Shown: one piece after another, positions 47,162-56,359 of the stretch
Numbering within the stretch: position 1 is the stretch's first letter
Layout: each line of letters begins with the position of its first letter
Assembly: GCA_019739225.1 (NCBI GenBank)
Contig: JAHHDT010000004.1
Coordinates: forward strand, 124,001 to 188,000
Reading direction: 5' to 3'
DNA length: 64,000 nucleotides
Source of the DNA: Aquamicrobium sp.
GTDB taxonomy: Bacteria; Pseudomonadota; Alphaproteobacteria; Rhizobiales; Rhizobiaceae
Made by a program: the position numbers and the translations under genes
The notes under the pieces: model-generated
Told to the model about the DNA's origin: nothing
Seen by the model: only the letters and a program-made list of their open reading frames with translations
Databases searched by the model: none

Positions 47162-49506
47162 CGCCGTCTCCCGAGCCGCGATAGAAGGGCGGAGGTCGCA
47201 ACTCCAAGCAGAATGCACGCAAGCACGAGCAGAAGGGAATACGACAATATGTTTGCCGACAGCCAGTTCGCGGCGATCAGCCGATAGTTCGTGAATGAGG
47301 CGGCCAGTGTCTGCTTGAAAGACGTCGAGGATGCCGGCTCGATGGCAACCGTTTCCATGTCCGTCTTCAAGGTTGCGATGCGGCCAGCCAGTTTTTCCCA
47401 CATCCCGTGCTTGGAAAGAACTGCACTTCCCTTGGCCAATGTGCCGCCGTCCGGAGCGGTAAAGACCGTCCACACCCCGCTGTTTCCGGGGTTGGCACCC
47501 TGGACGGCAAGGAAAGCGTCGTCCTGCCGGGGAACGAAGGCCGCCTGGCTTCTGGGCACGAAACGCAACATCTCGGGGGTGATGCCGAAGGTCTCGGAGA
47601 ACCAGGTCTCGACATCCCTGATCCAGGCGATGAACCGGCTGCCCTGGATCTGCTGGCTCCAGTCGTCGATGTCGACGCGGGTCTCGCCGCTGGCATTGGA
47701 CCGGCCGGCCGCCGGCATCCATGCGGTTCGGCTTTCCTCCGTTACACCGACCTGGGCAATAACGCCGGCTGGAATTCCGTTTATCGCACCCACGAAGATG
47801 GCGTCCTGTTCGCGCGCGGCATCCGCCGAAGTCGTTAGCGTGAAGGCGACGGGCCGCCCCGACACGATCGCCACGCGGGCCAGAACGTTGGCGGCGGCCG
47901 AGAGGCTGGCCGGATCGTCGCGTTCGATCACGAGGGCGACGGGAGTGCTTCCGAGACCATAGGGGTAACCTGTCCCCCCGATCGCCCCCAGATTTGGCCA
48001 CTGCGCGATACGCCCGAAATCGGGGACGACAAAGCGGGACGTGTCGAAGATCGCGAAACGCGGCGTGTCGCTTGCCGGCGCACCGGGCAGGCAGGCCTCG
48101 TCCTGTTCGGTCAGAAGTTCAGCTTCCAGCCTTATCTGGTTCAGTCCCGGCCTGAAGTGCCTCATGGTCACCTTGACCGGAAGCTGGCGATATATGGCCC
48201 CGTTTCGGGACGTGAGGGGCAACGACGCGGCAATGTTGTCGTTCACGTATACGTTGATGAGACTGCCCGGTTTGACGGTCGCGGCGAAGGCCGCATCCAG
48301 CAACAGCCGGGCTTCGCCGTATGAGCCGGCGTAGAAGTCCGGCGGGATGGCAAACTGGAAGTCGGCGGTGAAGCGGCGCCCCGAAAACTGTGTCGAGCGT
48401 ATGCCCAGATCGCCAAAGGAAAGGCTGCGGCGGTCGTAGACCATCGGGGCGTTGGGCAAGCGCCATGGTTCGGTAATGAGGGCGTCGCGCCGTGTGCCCG
48501 GCGGCCGGTCGACAGGGCCAAGCATCTGTTCAATGGCCGCTTGCCAGTCCTGACGATTGCGGCCGCTGACGACGAGCGTTGGAAAGCCGTCGCCATTTGC
48601 CGCCATGAAGGCAGCCACCGGCCCGAGGGTGGCGCCGGCCGGTAGCGCGCTTTCCGTCAAGCTGGACAGTTCGTCCGCCGAGCCAAGAAGCACGCGAAGC
48701 GCCTGCCGGTCAGGATTTTGGTCGAAGGTGGCTGCGACCGAAAATGCAAGATTCGGCTGAACGGAATGCAGGGCGATCGCCTGTGCAAGCCGCAGGATAT
48801 CGGCGCCCATGTCATTGCGGTCCATCGCCGGCGCGACGATCGTGATGCGCGTCTGGCCCTGCGCATCGGCCGAAAGCGCGCGCAGGTCGCCGAAGCTCGA
48901 ATATGTGGACGCGGCCGGATCGGCGAATGACATGAATGTGCCGTCGGCTTCGATTTCCGTCCATAGCTCGTAGGTGGACTGGACCGTACAGTCGGTACGG
49001 TGGCGCTGGCGAATCCGCACCGTCATCTCGTTGCGGCCGGCCTGCAGAAGATCGTCGGGAATCTCGATATCCAGCGTTGCGAAATCGGCGGCCGATTGCG
49101 TCGATTCGTCGATGACGACGACATCGTTGAAAAGTACCTGAAGCCGCGATGCTTCCGGCGCGACCACTACCGCGTTGCGATAGCGCAGATGCAGCCGCGC
49201 GGGCGCCCTGGCCTGGGCCGCGGTCAGGTTGACGGCCCAGCTTCGCATCGAGCTCTCTCCGAAAAGCTGGATGTTGCCATCGGGCAGCAGGTACCGTCGC
49301 ACGTCGGATGGCGGCGTTGTCTCCTGCGGAACCGGATTCTGGGTTTGCTCCGTGGGCGCCGGGCGCGGATCGTCTTCGCTCATATCCGGCACGGGTGCCG
49401 CTTCCTCGACCGCAGGGCGTTCCGGCGTCATGTCGAACGGGGCCGGTTGCGCGGAGGCCGCGGCGAGGCCAAGCGCCGTCAGCAACGTTACGAGAACGAC
49501 CCTCAT
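47158..49506 (-). CDS. bcsB: Cellulose synthase periplasmic subunit BcsB
   Basis: A 782-residue periplasmic partner of BcsA, which guides the growing glucan. A signal peptide (MRVVLVTLLTALGLAAASAQ) is followed by a Pro-rich stretch, then alternating carbohydrate-binding-like beta domains and alpha/beta domains (for example LHLRYRNAVVVAPEASRLQV, MTVRIRQRHRTDCT and VYVNDNIAASLPL). A single C-terminal helix (LLLVLACILLGVATSALL) anchors it to the membrane. The start ATG overlaps the bcsA TGA (ATGA). The longer open frame reaching 50316 is a shadow of bcsA. Confidence 0.93.
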   Translation of the reverse strand: MRVVLVTLLTALGLAAASAQPAPFDMTPERPAVEEAAPVPDMSEDDPRPAPTEQTQNPVPQETTPPSDVRRYLLPDGNIQLFGESSMRSWAVNLTAAQARAPARLHLRYRNAVVVAPEASRLQVLFNDVVVIDESTQSAADFATLDIEIPDDLLQAGRNEMTVRIRQRHRTDCTVQSTYELWTEIEADGTFMSFADPAASTYSSFGDLRALSADAQGQTRITIVAPAMDRNDMGADILRLAQAIALHSVQPNLAFSVAATFDQNPDRQALRVLLGSADELSSLTESALPAGATLGPVAAFMAANGDGFPTLVVSGRNRQDWQAAIEQMLGPVDRPPGTRRDALITEPWRLPNAPMVYDRRSLSFGDLGIRSTQFSGRRFTADFQFAIPPDFYAGSYGEARLLLDAAFAATVKPGSLINVYVNDNIAASLPLTSRNGAIYRQLPVKVTMRHFRPGLNQIRLEAELLTEQDEACLPGAPASDTPRFAIFDTSRFVVPDFGRIAQWPNLGAIGGTGYPYGLGSTPVALVIERDDPASLSAAANVLARVAIVSGRPVAFTLTTSADAAREQDAIFVGAINGIPAGVIAQVGVTEESRTAWMPAAGRSNASGETRVDIDDWSQQIQGSRFIAWIRDVETWFSETFGITPEMLRFVPRSQAAFVPRQDDAFLAVQGANPGNSGVWTVFTAPDGGTLAKGSAVLSKHGMWEKLAGRIATLKTDMETVAIEPASSTSFKQTLAASFTNYRLIAANWLSANILSYSLLLVLACILLGVATSALLSRLGRRR

Positions 49507-51698
49507 GCCCGCGCCCCGCTGGGCATGGAGCTTTGCGTCTTTTCCGGGGAGCGCCCGCTGCCCCGGACAAGATAGACGAGCCCGCGCCAGGTCTGGAACA
49601 AGGCGAGCCGCAGAAACCACAGCGTGCCGACGACCACGCCCAGGTTGCGCCTGCGCGACTGCTGGAACTCCGTCCATTGATCGGCATTGGCGAAAATGAG
49701 ATCGGCGACCGCGCGATGGTGTTCGGGTGCGGACCGCGCGTACTGGCAGCCGACCGCGATCCCGTCGCCTTCCTTTTCGCTGTTGCGGATGTTGACGGGA
49801 AGCACGGCGGGCTCGCCACCGGACAAGGGTGCGAAACGGAGGCTCGCCTGACCCAGCGCGATCAGTTCCGATGCCTTGCGGCCATGCACCTTGATGCGGG
49901 CTCCGTTGACCGAGACGTCCTCGATCATCGCGGGCAGCCACAGCCCGTCGTGGCCGAATTCGCACCGCCGGTTGACCTTGACGCGCCGCGTCGCGGTACG
50001 CTGGCGGCGCTCGGAGACGACGCCAAGCGCGCAACCGGCGAGGATCAGGTTGAGCAGGTTCCAGCCGCCGACCACCAGCGTCACGTCCGATTTCCATGGC
50101 TCGGCATAGATGCGCCAGGCGCTGACGGCGACGCCGACCAGAAGCACGGCGAAGATCACGAAGAACGGCCGGCTGAGCTCGGACAGCCGGCTGACCGTGA
50201 TGGATTCGTCCTTGGCGGTCACCTTGAAGGTCGGCTTGCGCGGGTTGAGTATCACCGACACCACGGCGGGCAGCAGGTGCACCGTCTGGATGTATTCGTA
50301 GAGTTCGGAAATCCACGGCCAGCGGAACCGGCCATAGAGATAGTTCTGCATCATCAGGTTCACGACCATGTAACTGAGCGTGTAGGCGAGAAACTCACCG
50401 CCCGAGGCCGTGAAGATCTGCAGGTCGAAGAACAGGTAGAACAGGGGTGCGAACAGGAAGATGGTCCGCGGGAAGGGAAACAGCCAGAACAGCGTTGACG
50501 ACATGTAGCATAGGCGCTGCGGCAGGCTGAGGCCGCGCTTGAGCGGGGGAAACCGGAAGCGCAGGATCTGCATCATGCCCTGCGCCCAGCGGCTGCGCTG
50601 GCCGATGAAGCTTGCGAAGGTGGCCGGCTGCAGGCCCGCAATCAGCGGCTTGTCGACATAGACGCTGTTCCAGCCGCGCGAGTGGAGTTCGACCGCCGTC
50701 TCGCAGTCTTCAGTGATGCTGATGCCGGAAAAGCCGTCGGTCTCCTCCAGCGCCTCGCGGCGCAAAACTGCGGCCGAGCCGCAGAAGAACGAGGCGTTCC
50801 ACTTGTCGAGGCCCCGCTGGATGATGCCATAGAACATCTCGTTCTCGGACGGCATCGTATCGAACGTCTTCAGGTTCCTTTCCAACGGGTCGGGATTGAG
50901 GAAGAAATGTGGCGTCTGCACCAGGAAGAGGCGCGGGTCCTCGGTGAAATAGCCGACCGTTTCGCGCAGGAAGCTGCGCGCCGGGGCATGGTCGGCATCG
51001 AACACGGCCACAAGCTGTCCCGTGGAATTTGCGAGCCCGTTGTTGAGATTGCCGGCCTTGGCATGCTCGTTGCGCTCGCGGGTCAGGTAGTTTGCGCCGA
51101 GATCCGCGCAGAGCTGCTTCAGTTCCTCGTGGCGTTCACCCGCCGCCTGGGCTTCGATGATGTTGACGGCATTGCGCTTCTGGACTGTTCCGCCGTCGTC
51201 GAGCAGCCATACGGTCAACCGGTCCTGCGGATAGTCCATCGCCTTGGCTGCCGCGATGGTGTCGGCCAGCAGCGCCGGCTCCTCGTTGTAGCTGGGTATG
51301 AAGACATCGACGAAGGGGAGGTCGGCGTCGTCTATCGGGCTTGCCGCGCGCGAGGGAAGTGGCCTCGCGACGATGAACAGGCTGAGCGCCAGCATGAAGA
51401 CGCTGTACATCTCGGCGAGATAAAGCAGCAGCCCCGGTATGAAGTTCTCGAGCTGGCTGACCGGTGGGATCGTGCTGGTTGTGCGCCAGTAGACGTAGCG
51501 CAGCACGATTGCCGTACCCAGCGCGAGCGCGATCAGCCGCCATGTCCCGCCGGGCCGCAGAAGCTTCAGCGTCATCATCATCGTCAGGACGATCGCGCCG
51601 GCGATGAGGTGGGTCTGAAGGTTGATCGGCAACGCGACGATGAAGATCACGCAGGCTGCCACGATTGCCCAGACCAGACCGAGGAGGAGTTTGCTCAT
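49503..51698 (-). CDS. bcsA: Cellulose synthase catalytic subunit (UDP-forming) with PilZ domain
   Basis: A 731-residue inner-membrane GT2 synthase that makes cellulose from UDP-glucose. Several hydrophobic helices lie near the N-terminus. The GT2 domain has the D, D, D, Q-x-x-R-W signature: WLLDDGGT, FDADHAPARSF, TEDCETAVELHSRG and QRSRWAQGMMQ. More helices follow. The C-terminal PilZ domain has RRQRTATRR and DVSVNGARIKV, the two parts of the c-di-GMP site, so activity depends on that messenger. The gene lies 181 bases after bcsN and overlaps bcsB by 4 bases. Length fits rhizobial BcsA (CelA). Confidence 0.96.
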   Translation of the reverse strand: MSKLLLGLVWAIVAACVIFIVALPINLQTHLIAGAIVLTMMMTLKLLRPGGTWRLIALALGTAIVLRYVYWRTTSTIPPVSQLENFIPGLLLYLAEMYSVFMLALSLFIVARPLPSRAASPIDDADLPFVDVFIPSYNEEPALLADTIAAAKAMDYPQDRLTVWLLDDGGTVQKRNAVNIIEAQAAGERHEELKQLCADLGANYLTRERNEHAKAGNLNNGLANSTGQLVAVFDADHAPARSFLRETVGYFTEDPRLFLVQTPHFFLNPDPLERNLKTFDTMPSENEMFYGIIQRGLDKWNASFFCGSAAVLRREALEETDGFSGISITEDCETAVELHSRGWNSVYVDKPLIAGLQPATFASFIGQRSRWAQGMMQILRFRFPPLKRGLSLPQRLCYMSSTLFWLFPFPRTIFLFAPLFYLFFDLQIFTASGGEFLAYTLSYMVVNLMMQNYLYGRFRWPWISELYEYIQTVHLLPAVVSVILNPRKPTFKVTAKDESITVSRLSELSRPFFVIFAVLLVGVAVSAWRIYAEPWKSDVTLVVGGWNLLNLILAGCALGVVSERRQRTATRRVKVNRRCEFGHDGLWLPAMIEDVSVNGARIKVHGRKASELIALGQASLRFAPLSGGEPAVLPVNIRNSEKEGDGIAVGCQYARSAPEHHRAVADLIFANADQWTEFQQSRRRNLGVVVGTLWFLRLALFQTWRGLVYLVRGSGRSPEKTQSSMPSGARA

Positions 51699-51879
51699 GC
51701 CGTACGCCTTCGGTAACTCGAATTACTCAGGCGCGTCACCAGGTCCAGTGTCCAAGCAGACATGCCGCCTTTGCAGAACAAGGCGCGATTGTTCGGCATT
51801 TCCAGGATCGCGCGCCCTAAAGCTCTGATTCTGCTTAATCCTTCGTAAAGTGTCAGTCGCATTCAGGGTGCGGGGTCAC

Positions 51880-52803
51880 CTATTGGGCCGGTGGCGGCGG
51901 CACGATGGGCGACGCGCTTTGCTGGGCCTCGCCCGGAGGAGGCGGTACGACGGGCGCGCCCGGCGGAGGTGCGGGGATTTCCTGTCTTGCCGGCGCTGGC
52001 GCCCGACGCCGCACCGGTGGAGGCTGTGGGGCAGGCGGGGCTTCCAGCGTGGCCTCGAACCCGAAGGGCCCGTTCGGCTGGATCGGCTGGCCGGTGTTTC
52101 CGAGGCGCGGGTCTGCCGGGGGCGGCTTCCCATAGGGGTTCCACGCCGTCGCGGCGAAAGAGGTGTTTACGGTGTAGCCGTACATGACCGCCAGCAGCGA
52201 TTGCTCGCTCGCGCCGGCTCGACACAGACGCAGCCTGATCTGGACCGTGCCCATATTGGCAAACGGCGCGCCGCTCTTGCTGCCCGTAATGCGCTGCCAG
52301 GCATAGAGGCAAAGGTCGCGCGCGCCCCTGCTACCGAGCGCGTAGCCGAAGGGCCCATAGCTGTTCTGCGTGTAGAGAGGCGAGCGCTGCATGGCGATGC
52401 CCGGCAAGGCCCGACGCATCTCGCGGCCGATGCCGGCCTCCGAAAGCGGTGTGTCCGGCAGTCGCGTGTTGCCACCCTCGGCGCCCACTGGACCGAATAT
52501 CTGCACGCGCAGAAGATTCTGTCCGGGCACGGCCGAACTGGTGGCCAGGGCGATGTCCTGCTGGATTGCATTCGCGTAACGCCGCTCGATCACGCCGACG
52601 ATTGCAGGGCCTCCCGGCGGCGGCAGAATAATGGCCTGCTGCGCCTCGACGTCGTTCGCCAACGAATAGCGATCGAGCCGGCTGTCGGTCTGCGAACAAG
52701 CCGCAAGGGCAAGGCCGAAAAGAGGGAGCAAAATCCGGGCGACAGAAATTCGTTTGCCCAAGGATAAGTTGCCAGCCGGAGTGTGAGCTCTGGTTGCTGT
52801 CAT
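51880..52803 (-). CDS. bcsN: Cellulose biosynthesis lipoprotein BcsN
   Basis: A 307-residue lipoprotein, the first gene of the operon. The signal sequence ends in LALAACSQ, with the lipobox Cys at about residue 36. The middle is a compact domain (from YSLANDVEAQQAIILPPPGG to YGYTVNTSFAATAW) with two further Cys. The last 100 residues are very rich in Pro and Ala, with RRRAPAPARQEIPAPPPGA, probably spanning the wall. BcsN is the marker of the alphaproteobacterial cellulose operon; its exact task is unknown. No clear ribosome site is seen before the ATG at 52803. Confidence 0.85.
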   Translation of the reverse strand: MTATRAHTPAGNLSLGKRISVARILLPLFGLALAACSQTDSRLDRYSLANDVEAQQAIILPPPGGPAIVGVIERRYANAIQQDIALATSSAVPGQNLLRVQIFGPVGAEGGNTRLPDTPLSEAGIGREMRRALPGIAMQRSPLYTQNSYGPFGYALGSRGARDLCLYAWQRITGSKSGAPFANMGTVQIRLRLCRAGASEQSLLAVMYGYTVNTSFAATAWNPYGKPPPADPRLGNTGQPIQPNGPFGFEATLEAPPAPQPPPVRRRAPAPARQEIPAPPPGAPVVPPPPGEAQQSASPIVPPPPAQ

Positions 52804-52879
52804 AAAATCGAATCGCTCGGCCCGCCGCCGTGCCTAATCACTAACGCGTCGACGGGCCGGGCGGAAGGAGGATCGTTTG

Positions 52880-52900
52880 GCGGTGGAGGGAATCCACCGC
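52880..52900. promoter_or_regulatory. Hairpin in the bcsN leader region
   Basis: GCGGTGGA GGGAA TCCACCGC is a perfect 8-bp stem with a 5-base loop, 77 bases upstream of the bcsN start and 180 bases upstream of the divergent GST start. It may be an operator or part of the bcsN leader. An AT-rich stretch (52965-53000) next to it probably holds promoters. Confidence 0.35.
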
Positions 52901-53079
52901 AAATGCGGCCGCGCCCGTTGTCCCAGGAGATAGCTTTCGCGGAACCGGTTTAGCGGATCGAGAGGTTTAGTATTGTTTTAAAATTAGAAAGTTGCTTTTT
53001 GATACGAAGTGAGCTTTCATGCATCCGCCGGTTGCAGCGCAATGGTCGCGGGCAGCGCTATTCGAGGAAGGGATTGCAA

Positions 53080-53688
53080 ATGAAGCTCTATTTCGCCGAG
53101 ACGATGAATTCGTACAAAACCTGCGCTGTCGCACGCTATGTCGGTCTCGATGTCGACTTCCGCCGCGTGGACCTCAAGAAGGGCGAGCAGCGCGCGCCGG
53201 AGTTTCTGGCCATCAACCCCAATGGAAAGGCGCCGGCCCTGGTGGATGGAGACCACAGCCTGTGGGAGTCCAACGCGATCATCTGCTATCTCGCGATGAA
53301 GGCGGATTCCGACATCTGGCCGCGTGACGAGCGTCAGGTTGAGATCGTCAAATGGTTCAACTGGAGCGCCGACCACTTCTCGCGTTTTGCTGGCCAGCTC
53401 TATTTCGAGAACATCATCCGCGCCGAATTCGGAATCGGACAACCCGACCCCGATGCGGTCAACGAGGCGACGGGCTATGTCCGTCGCTACGCGGGTATAT
53501 TGAACGACCACCTGGCGGATCGCCGCTACCTGCTCGACGACCAGCTTACCGTCGCCGACTTCGTGGTTGCGACCACGCTGCCTTATGCGAGCCGCGCAGG
53601 CATCCCAATCGACGAGTTTCCGGCCGTGGAAAGCTGGCACGATCGTCTGATGGAATTGCCGGCCTGGCGATCGCCGTTTAAGGGCTGA
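53080..53688 (+). CDS. Glutathione S-transferase family protein
   Basis: A 202-residue GST. The N-terminal thioredoxin-like domain starts MKLYFAETMNSYKTCAVARY and has the cis-Pro region NGKAPALVDGDHSLWESNAI with the Glu-Ser pair that holds glutathione. The C-terminal helical domain includes LDDQLTVADFVVATTL, the N-capping box of GSTs. The start is set by GAGGAAGGGA upstream. Substrate and class are not clear. It is divergent from bcsN. Confidence 0.92.
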   Translation: MKLYFAETMNSYKTCAVARYVGLDVDFRRVDLKKGEQRAPEFLAINPNGKAPALVDGDHSLWESNAIICYLAMKADSDIWPRDERQVEIVKWFNWSADHFSRFAGQLYFENIIRAEFGIGQPDPDAVNEATGYVRRYAGILNDHLADRRYLLDDQLTVADFVVATTLPYASRAGIPIDEFPAVESWHDRLMELPAWRSPFKG

Positions 53689-53705
53689 ATGGCACCGCCA
53701 CGGAA

Positions 53706-53735
53706 TTGACCGCGCTGCTAGACCGGCGCGGTCAA
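53706..53735 (+). terminator. Stem-loop after the GST gene
   Basis: TTGACCGCGC and GCGCGGTCAA form a perfect 10-bp inverted repeat with a 10-base loop, 17 bases after the GST stop. It most likely ends or stabilises the GST mRNA. It also overlaps the 3' end of a doubtful 27-codon frame on the other strand. Confidence 0.6.
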
Positions 53736-53801
53736 CAAGTAAGCGCAAGCCAGCATCAGCACGATGATAAGGCCCGCGTGATTGGCATATCTACGTAACA
53801 T
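53718..53801 (-). CDS. Doubtful 27-residue single-span membrane peptide
   Basis: The frame reads MLRRYANHAGLIIVLMLACA then YLLTAPV, a positive start followed by one membrane helix, preceded by GTGGGAAACA. This is the usual shape of a small membrane protein. However, its last codons lie in the GST terminator hairpin, and such short hydrophobic frames arise by chance. I list it with low confidence. Confidence 0.3.
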   Translation of the reverse strand: MLRRYANHAGLIIVLMLACAYLLTAPV

Positions 53802-53982
53802 TGTTTCCCACCCGTCCGGGGAGATACCTAGTTCGGTATCACCTGCGGTTGAAACTACCGTTCGGTAGTCGGGTTGCATTTCAGCAATACGACAGCGGAA
53901 ATTTTGACGATTACGGACTTCTTGCGCGGGCAGTCGCACCCCATATTCCAGTCTGGAGCTTTCGCCGGAACGGAGTTGTTGG

Positions 53983-54159
53983 ATGTTGAGGATCGTCGTC
54001 GTGGTGTTTGCGCTGATCGCGGCGTCCTATCTTCTGCTGCGACTGGCGCGGGAACTCGGCAAGGCCGATATGGACTGGCGCGGCATCGTCTTCGTCGCCG
54101 GGTTCGTGGCGATCGCTTTCTATCTTCGACACGTCACCGAGATCGGCGGGCTCGGCTAG
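53983..54159 (+). CDS. Small two-span membrane protein (58 residues)
   Basis: The frame starts at ATG 53983 behind a weak CGGAG site. It reads MLRIVVVVFALIAASYLLLR, then LARELGKADMDWRGIVFVAG and FVAIAFYLRHVTEIGGLG: two membrane helices joined by a polar loop. Its TAG stop overlaps the stop of the opposite-strand gene through the shared CTAG, a tight convergent layout that supports both frames as real. Function is unknown. Confidence 0.6.
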   Translation: MLRIVVVVFALIAASYLLLRLARELGKADMDWRGIVFVAGFVAIAFYLRHVTEIGGLG

Positions 54160-54401
54160 GCGCCGTCGCGTCGAACCCGCAGGATGCCGCGTATGACTGT
54201 CACGCCGAAGAACAGCACGAAGCCGAAGATTGCGCCGAGCGTCAGGTTGATCCAGATGTCGAGCTGGCAGACGCCTGCACCACCCGGAGCGCACCTTGGG
54301 TCCCGGTAAAGCACCAGCAGCATGAGCGAATAGACGGCAGCAGGGCCGACCAGCAGGCCGGCGAAACCCCAGCCAAGCGCGCGGGCAATGATTTCCTTCA
54401 T
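54156..54401 (-). CDS. Small two-span membrane protein (81 residues)
   Basis: The start MKEIIARALGWGF has GGAG at about 9 bases upstream; an ATG five codons earlier is less well placed. Two membrane helices (FAGLLVGPAAVYSLMLLVLY and LTLGAIFGFVLFFGVTVI) flank a periplasmic loop with two Cys (PRCAPGGAGVCQL), which could form a disulfide. The tail RGILRVRRDGA is basic and probably cytoplasmic. No family was recognised. It converges exactly on the 58-residue gene, sharing CTAG. Confidence 0.68.
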   Translation of the reverse strand: MKEIIARALGWGFAGLLVGPAAVYSLMLLVLYRDPRCAPGGAGVCQLDIWINLTLGAIFGFVLFFGVTVIRGILRVRRDGA

Positions 54402-54531
54402 GTCACGGCGCTCCACCCGGTCCCGGTATTTCCTTCTAGAAGCACAGCGACGTCGCGTCCACCGACGGATTGCCGTTGGATGCGCCGCGCCACCGTCCTA
54501 TCGTGCGGCGCGACTCGAACAGGGGGCCGAC

Positions 54532-55341
54532 ATGCCGCGATTTTCAGCCAATCTGTCGATGCTGTTTCAGGAATACGATTTCCTCGAGCGGTTCGATGCG
54601 GCTGCTCGCGCTGGCTTTGATGCGGTCGAGTATGTCTCGCCTTACGAATACCCGGCCGACGAGGTCGCCACGCGGCTCGAACGCGCCGGGCTGGAGCAGG
54701 CGCTTTTCAATCTGCCGGTGGGCGACTGGGCAGCTGGCGAGCGCGGACTTGCTATCTTGCCGGATCGGATCGAGGAGTTTCGTCGCAGCGTGGATACGGC
54801 CGCACACTATGCTCAGGCGCTCGGCTGCAAACAGGTCAACTGCCTCGCAGGCATCGCCCCTGCAGATGCTGTGGAGGCGGAGCTGGAAACGGTCTTTGTC
54901 GAAAACCTGCGTTATGCCACCGACAGGCTTGGCGAGGCTGGCATCCGGCTGCTGATCGAGCCGATCAACGACAGGATCGACATGCCTGGCTTTTTCCTGA
55001 CCCACACGCGTCAGGCGCTCGACATCATCGACAAGGTCGGTTCGCCTAACCTGTTCCTGCAATACGACATCTACCACATGCAGATCATGGAAGGAGACAT
55101 CGCCCGCACCATCGAGGCAAACCTGCCGCGCATCGGGCACGTCCAGGTAGCAGGGCATCCGGGTCGCCACGAGCCGGACATCGGCGAGATTAACTATCCC
55201 TTCCTGTTCGATCATCTCGACCGGATCGGCTATCGCGGCTGGGTCGGCGCCGAATACAGGCCGCGCAGCCGCACCGAGGACGGGCTGGCCTGGATGCCGG
55301 GCTTCAATGGTCGTGCAACCGGGAAGGCGGAAGCGGGGTAG
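54532..55341 (+). CDS. hyi: Hydroxypyruvate isomerase family protein (Hyi/OtnI)
   Basis: A 269-residue TIM-barrel enzyme of the xylose-isomerase-like family that converts hydroxypyruvate to tartronate semialdehyde, or a 2-oxo-tetronate. The N-terminus MPRFSANLSMLFQEYDFLER, the block LLIEPINDRIDMPGFFLTHT with metal Glu, QYDIYHMQIMEGD (Asp, His) and VGAEYRPRSRTEDGLAW (Glu) match the family. The start follows AGGGGGCC. It converges with rlmB (6 bases). No glyoxylate or tetronate genes are nearby, so the substrate stays open. Confidence 0.9.
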   Translation: MPRFSANLSMLFQEYDFLERFDAAARAGFDAVEYVSPYEYPADEVATRLERAGLEQALFNLPVGDWAAGERGLAILPDRIEEFRRSVDTAAHYAQALGCKQVNCLAGIAPADAVEAELETVFVENLRYATDRLGEAGIRLLIEPINDRIDMPGFFLTHTRQALDIIDKVGSPNLFLQYDIYHMQIMEGDIARTIEANLPRIGHVQVAGHPGRHEPDIGEINYPFLFDHLDRIGYRGWVGAEYRPRSRTEDGLAWMPGFNGRATGKAEAG

Positions 55342-55347
55342 GGCGCG

Positions 55348-56163
55348 TCAGGCGCCCAGATGCTTGCGCGCCGCATACATGGCCACGGCCGCCGCGTTCG
55401 ACACGTTGAGCGAGCGGATCGCGCCGGGCATGTCGAGCCGTGCCAGCGTCGAAACGGTCTCGCGCGTCTTCTGGCGCAGCCCTTTGCCTTCCGCGCCCAG
55501 CACCAGCGCGATCCTGGGTTCCGAAAAGCTTCTCTCGATCTCCGCCGGTCCTTCCGAATCGAGGCCGATCGTCTGGAACCCGGCCGCGTGCAGTTCGCCC
55601 AGCGCATCAGCAAGGTTGCGCACTTCGATATGATCGATGTGTTCCAGCGCGCCTGATGCGGACTTGGCAAGCACACCCGTCTCGGTCGGGCTGTGACGGG
55701 CGGTGGTGATCAGCGCGCGGGCGCCGAAGGCCACCGCCGAGCGCATGATCGCGCCGACATTGTGCGGGTCCGTGACCTGATCGAGGACCAGAACGAGGTT
55801 CGTGTCGCCAAGCGCGGAGAGCGGCTTCGGCCGCAACGGTTCGGCCTCCAGAAGCGCACCTTGATGCACGGCGTCGGGATCGGTCAGCCGGTCGATCTCG
55901 CGCGGCTCGACGATTTCGGCCGGAAAGGGCAGGGAGAGCGGTTCGGATAGATCAAGCCGGGCAAGCGCGTTGCGCGTCACCAGCAGCCGCCGCGACTTGC
56001 GGGCGGGATTGTCCAGCGCCGCACGCACCGTGTGCAGCCCGTAAAGCCGCACCAGCCCATCATCGGGGCGCTCGCCTTCCTCGCGCGTGCTGTCGCGATG
56101 CGCGCGGCGCAGGCGCGCATAGTGGCTGTCCTTGGGGGTTCCGGTCTTGCGGTCGCTGCTCAT
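55348..56163 (-). CDS. rlmB: 23S rRNA 2'-O-methyltransferase, TrmH/SpoU family (RlmB)
   Basis: A 271-residue SPOUT methyltransferase that, in E. coli, methylates G2251 of 23S rRNA. A basic N-terminal tail (about 40 residues) precedes the substrate-binding domain (LVRLYGLHTVRAAL). The knot domain has VLVLDQVTDPHNVGAIMRSA, IALVLGAEGKGLR and MPGAIRSLNVSNAAAVAMYAA, the three SpoU motifs with the cofactor loop. The ATG at 56163 was chosen; the frame is open 16 codons further. In relatives it sits next to tRNA-Tyr, tRNA-Gly and tuf, as the tRNAs do here. Confidence 0.93.
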   Translation of the reverse strand: MSSDRKTGTPKDSHYARLRRAHRDSTREEGERPDDGLVRLYGLHTVRAALDNPARKSRRLLVTRNALARLDLSEPLSLPFPAEIVEPREIDRLTDPDAVHQGALLEAEPLRPKPLSALGDTNLVLVLDQVTDPHNVGAIMRSAVAFGARALITTARHSPTETGVLAKSASGALEHIDHIEVRNLADALGELHAAGFQTIGLDSEGPAEIERSFSEPRIALVLGAEGKGLRQKTRETVSTLARLDMPGAIRSLNVSNAAAVAMYAARKHLGA

Positions 56164-56359
56164 GCGGCCTCTATAGCGGCGCGAGAACCGCTTGGATATG
56201 GCAGCAAGCACCCGATGGGAAATTCGTCTGAAATTGCTGCGCCACGCGGTTGACAGTCAACGGCCATGCCGCCATAAGGCGCTTCGCGGATTTCGGCGGC
56301 GGTCTCGACCACCAAAGATGATCCCGCATGTGCCACGTCGCATGGCTCCGGCGCAGAAC

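Noticed and set aside
49507-50316. Open frame extending bcsB by 270 codons upstream
   Set aside because: It lies fully inside bcsA in another frame and is Arg/Gly/Pro-rich. The signal peptide starting at 49506 and the ATGA overlap mark the true start.
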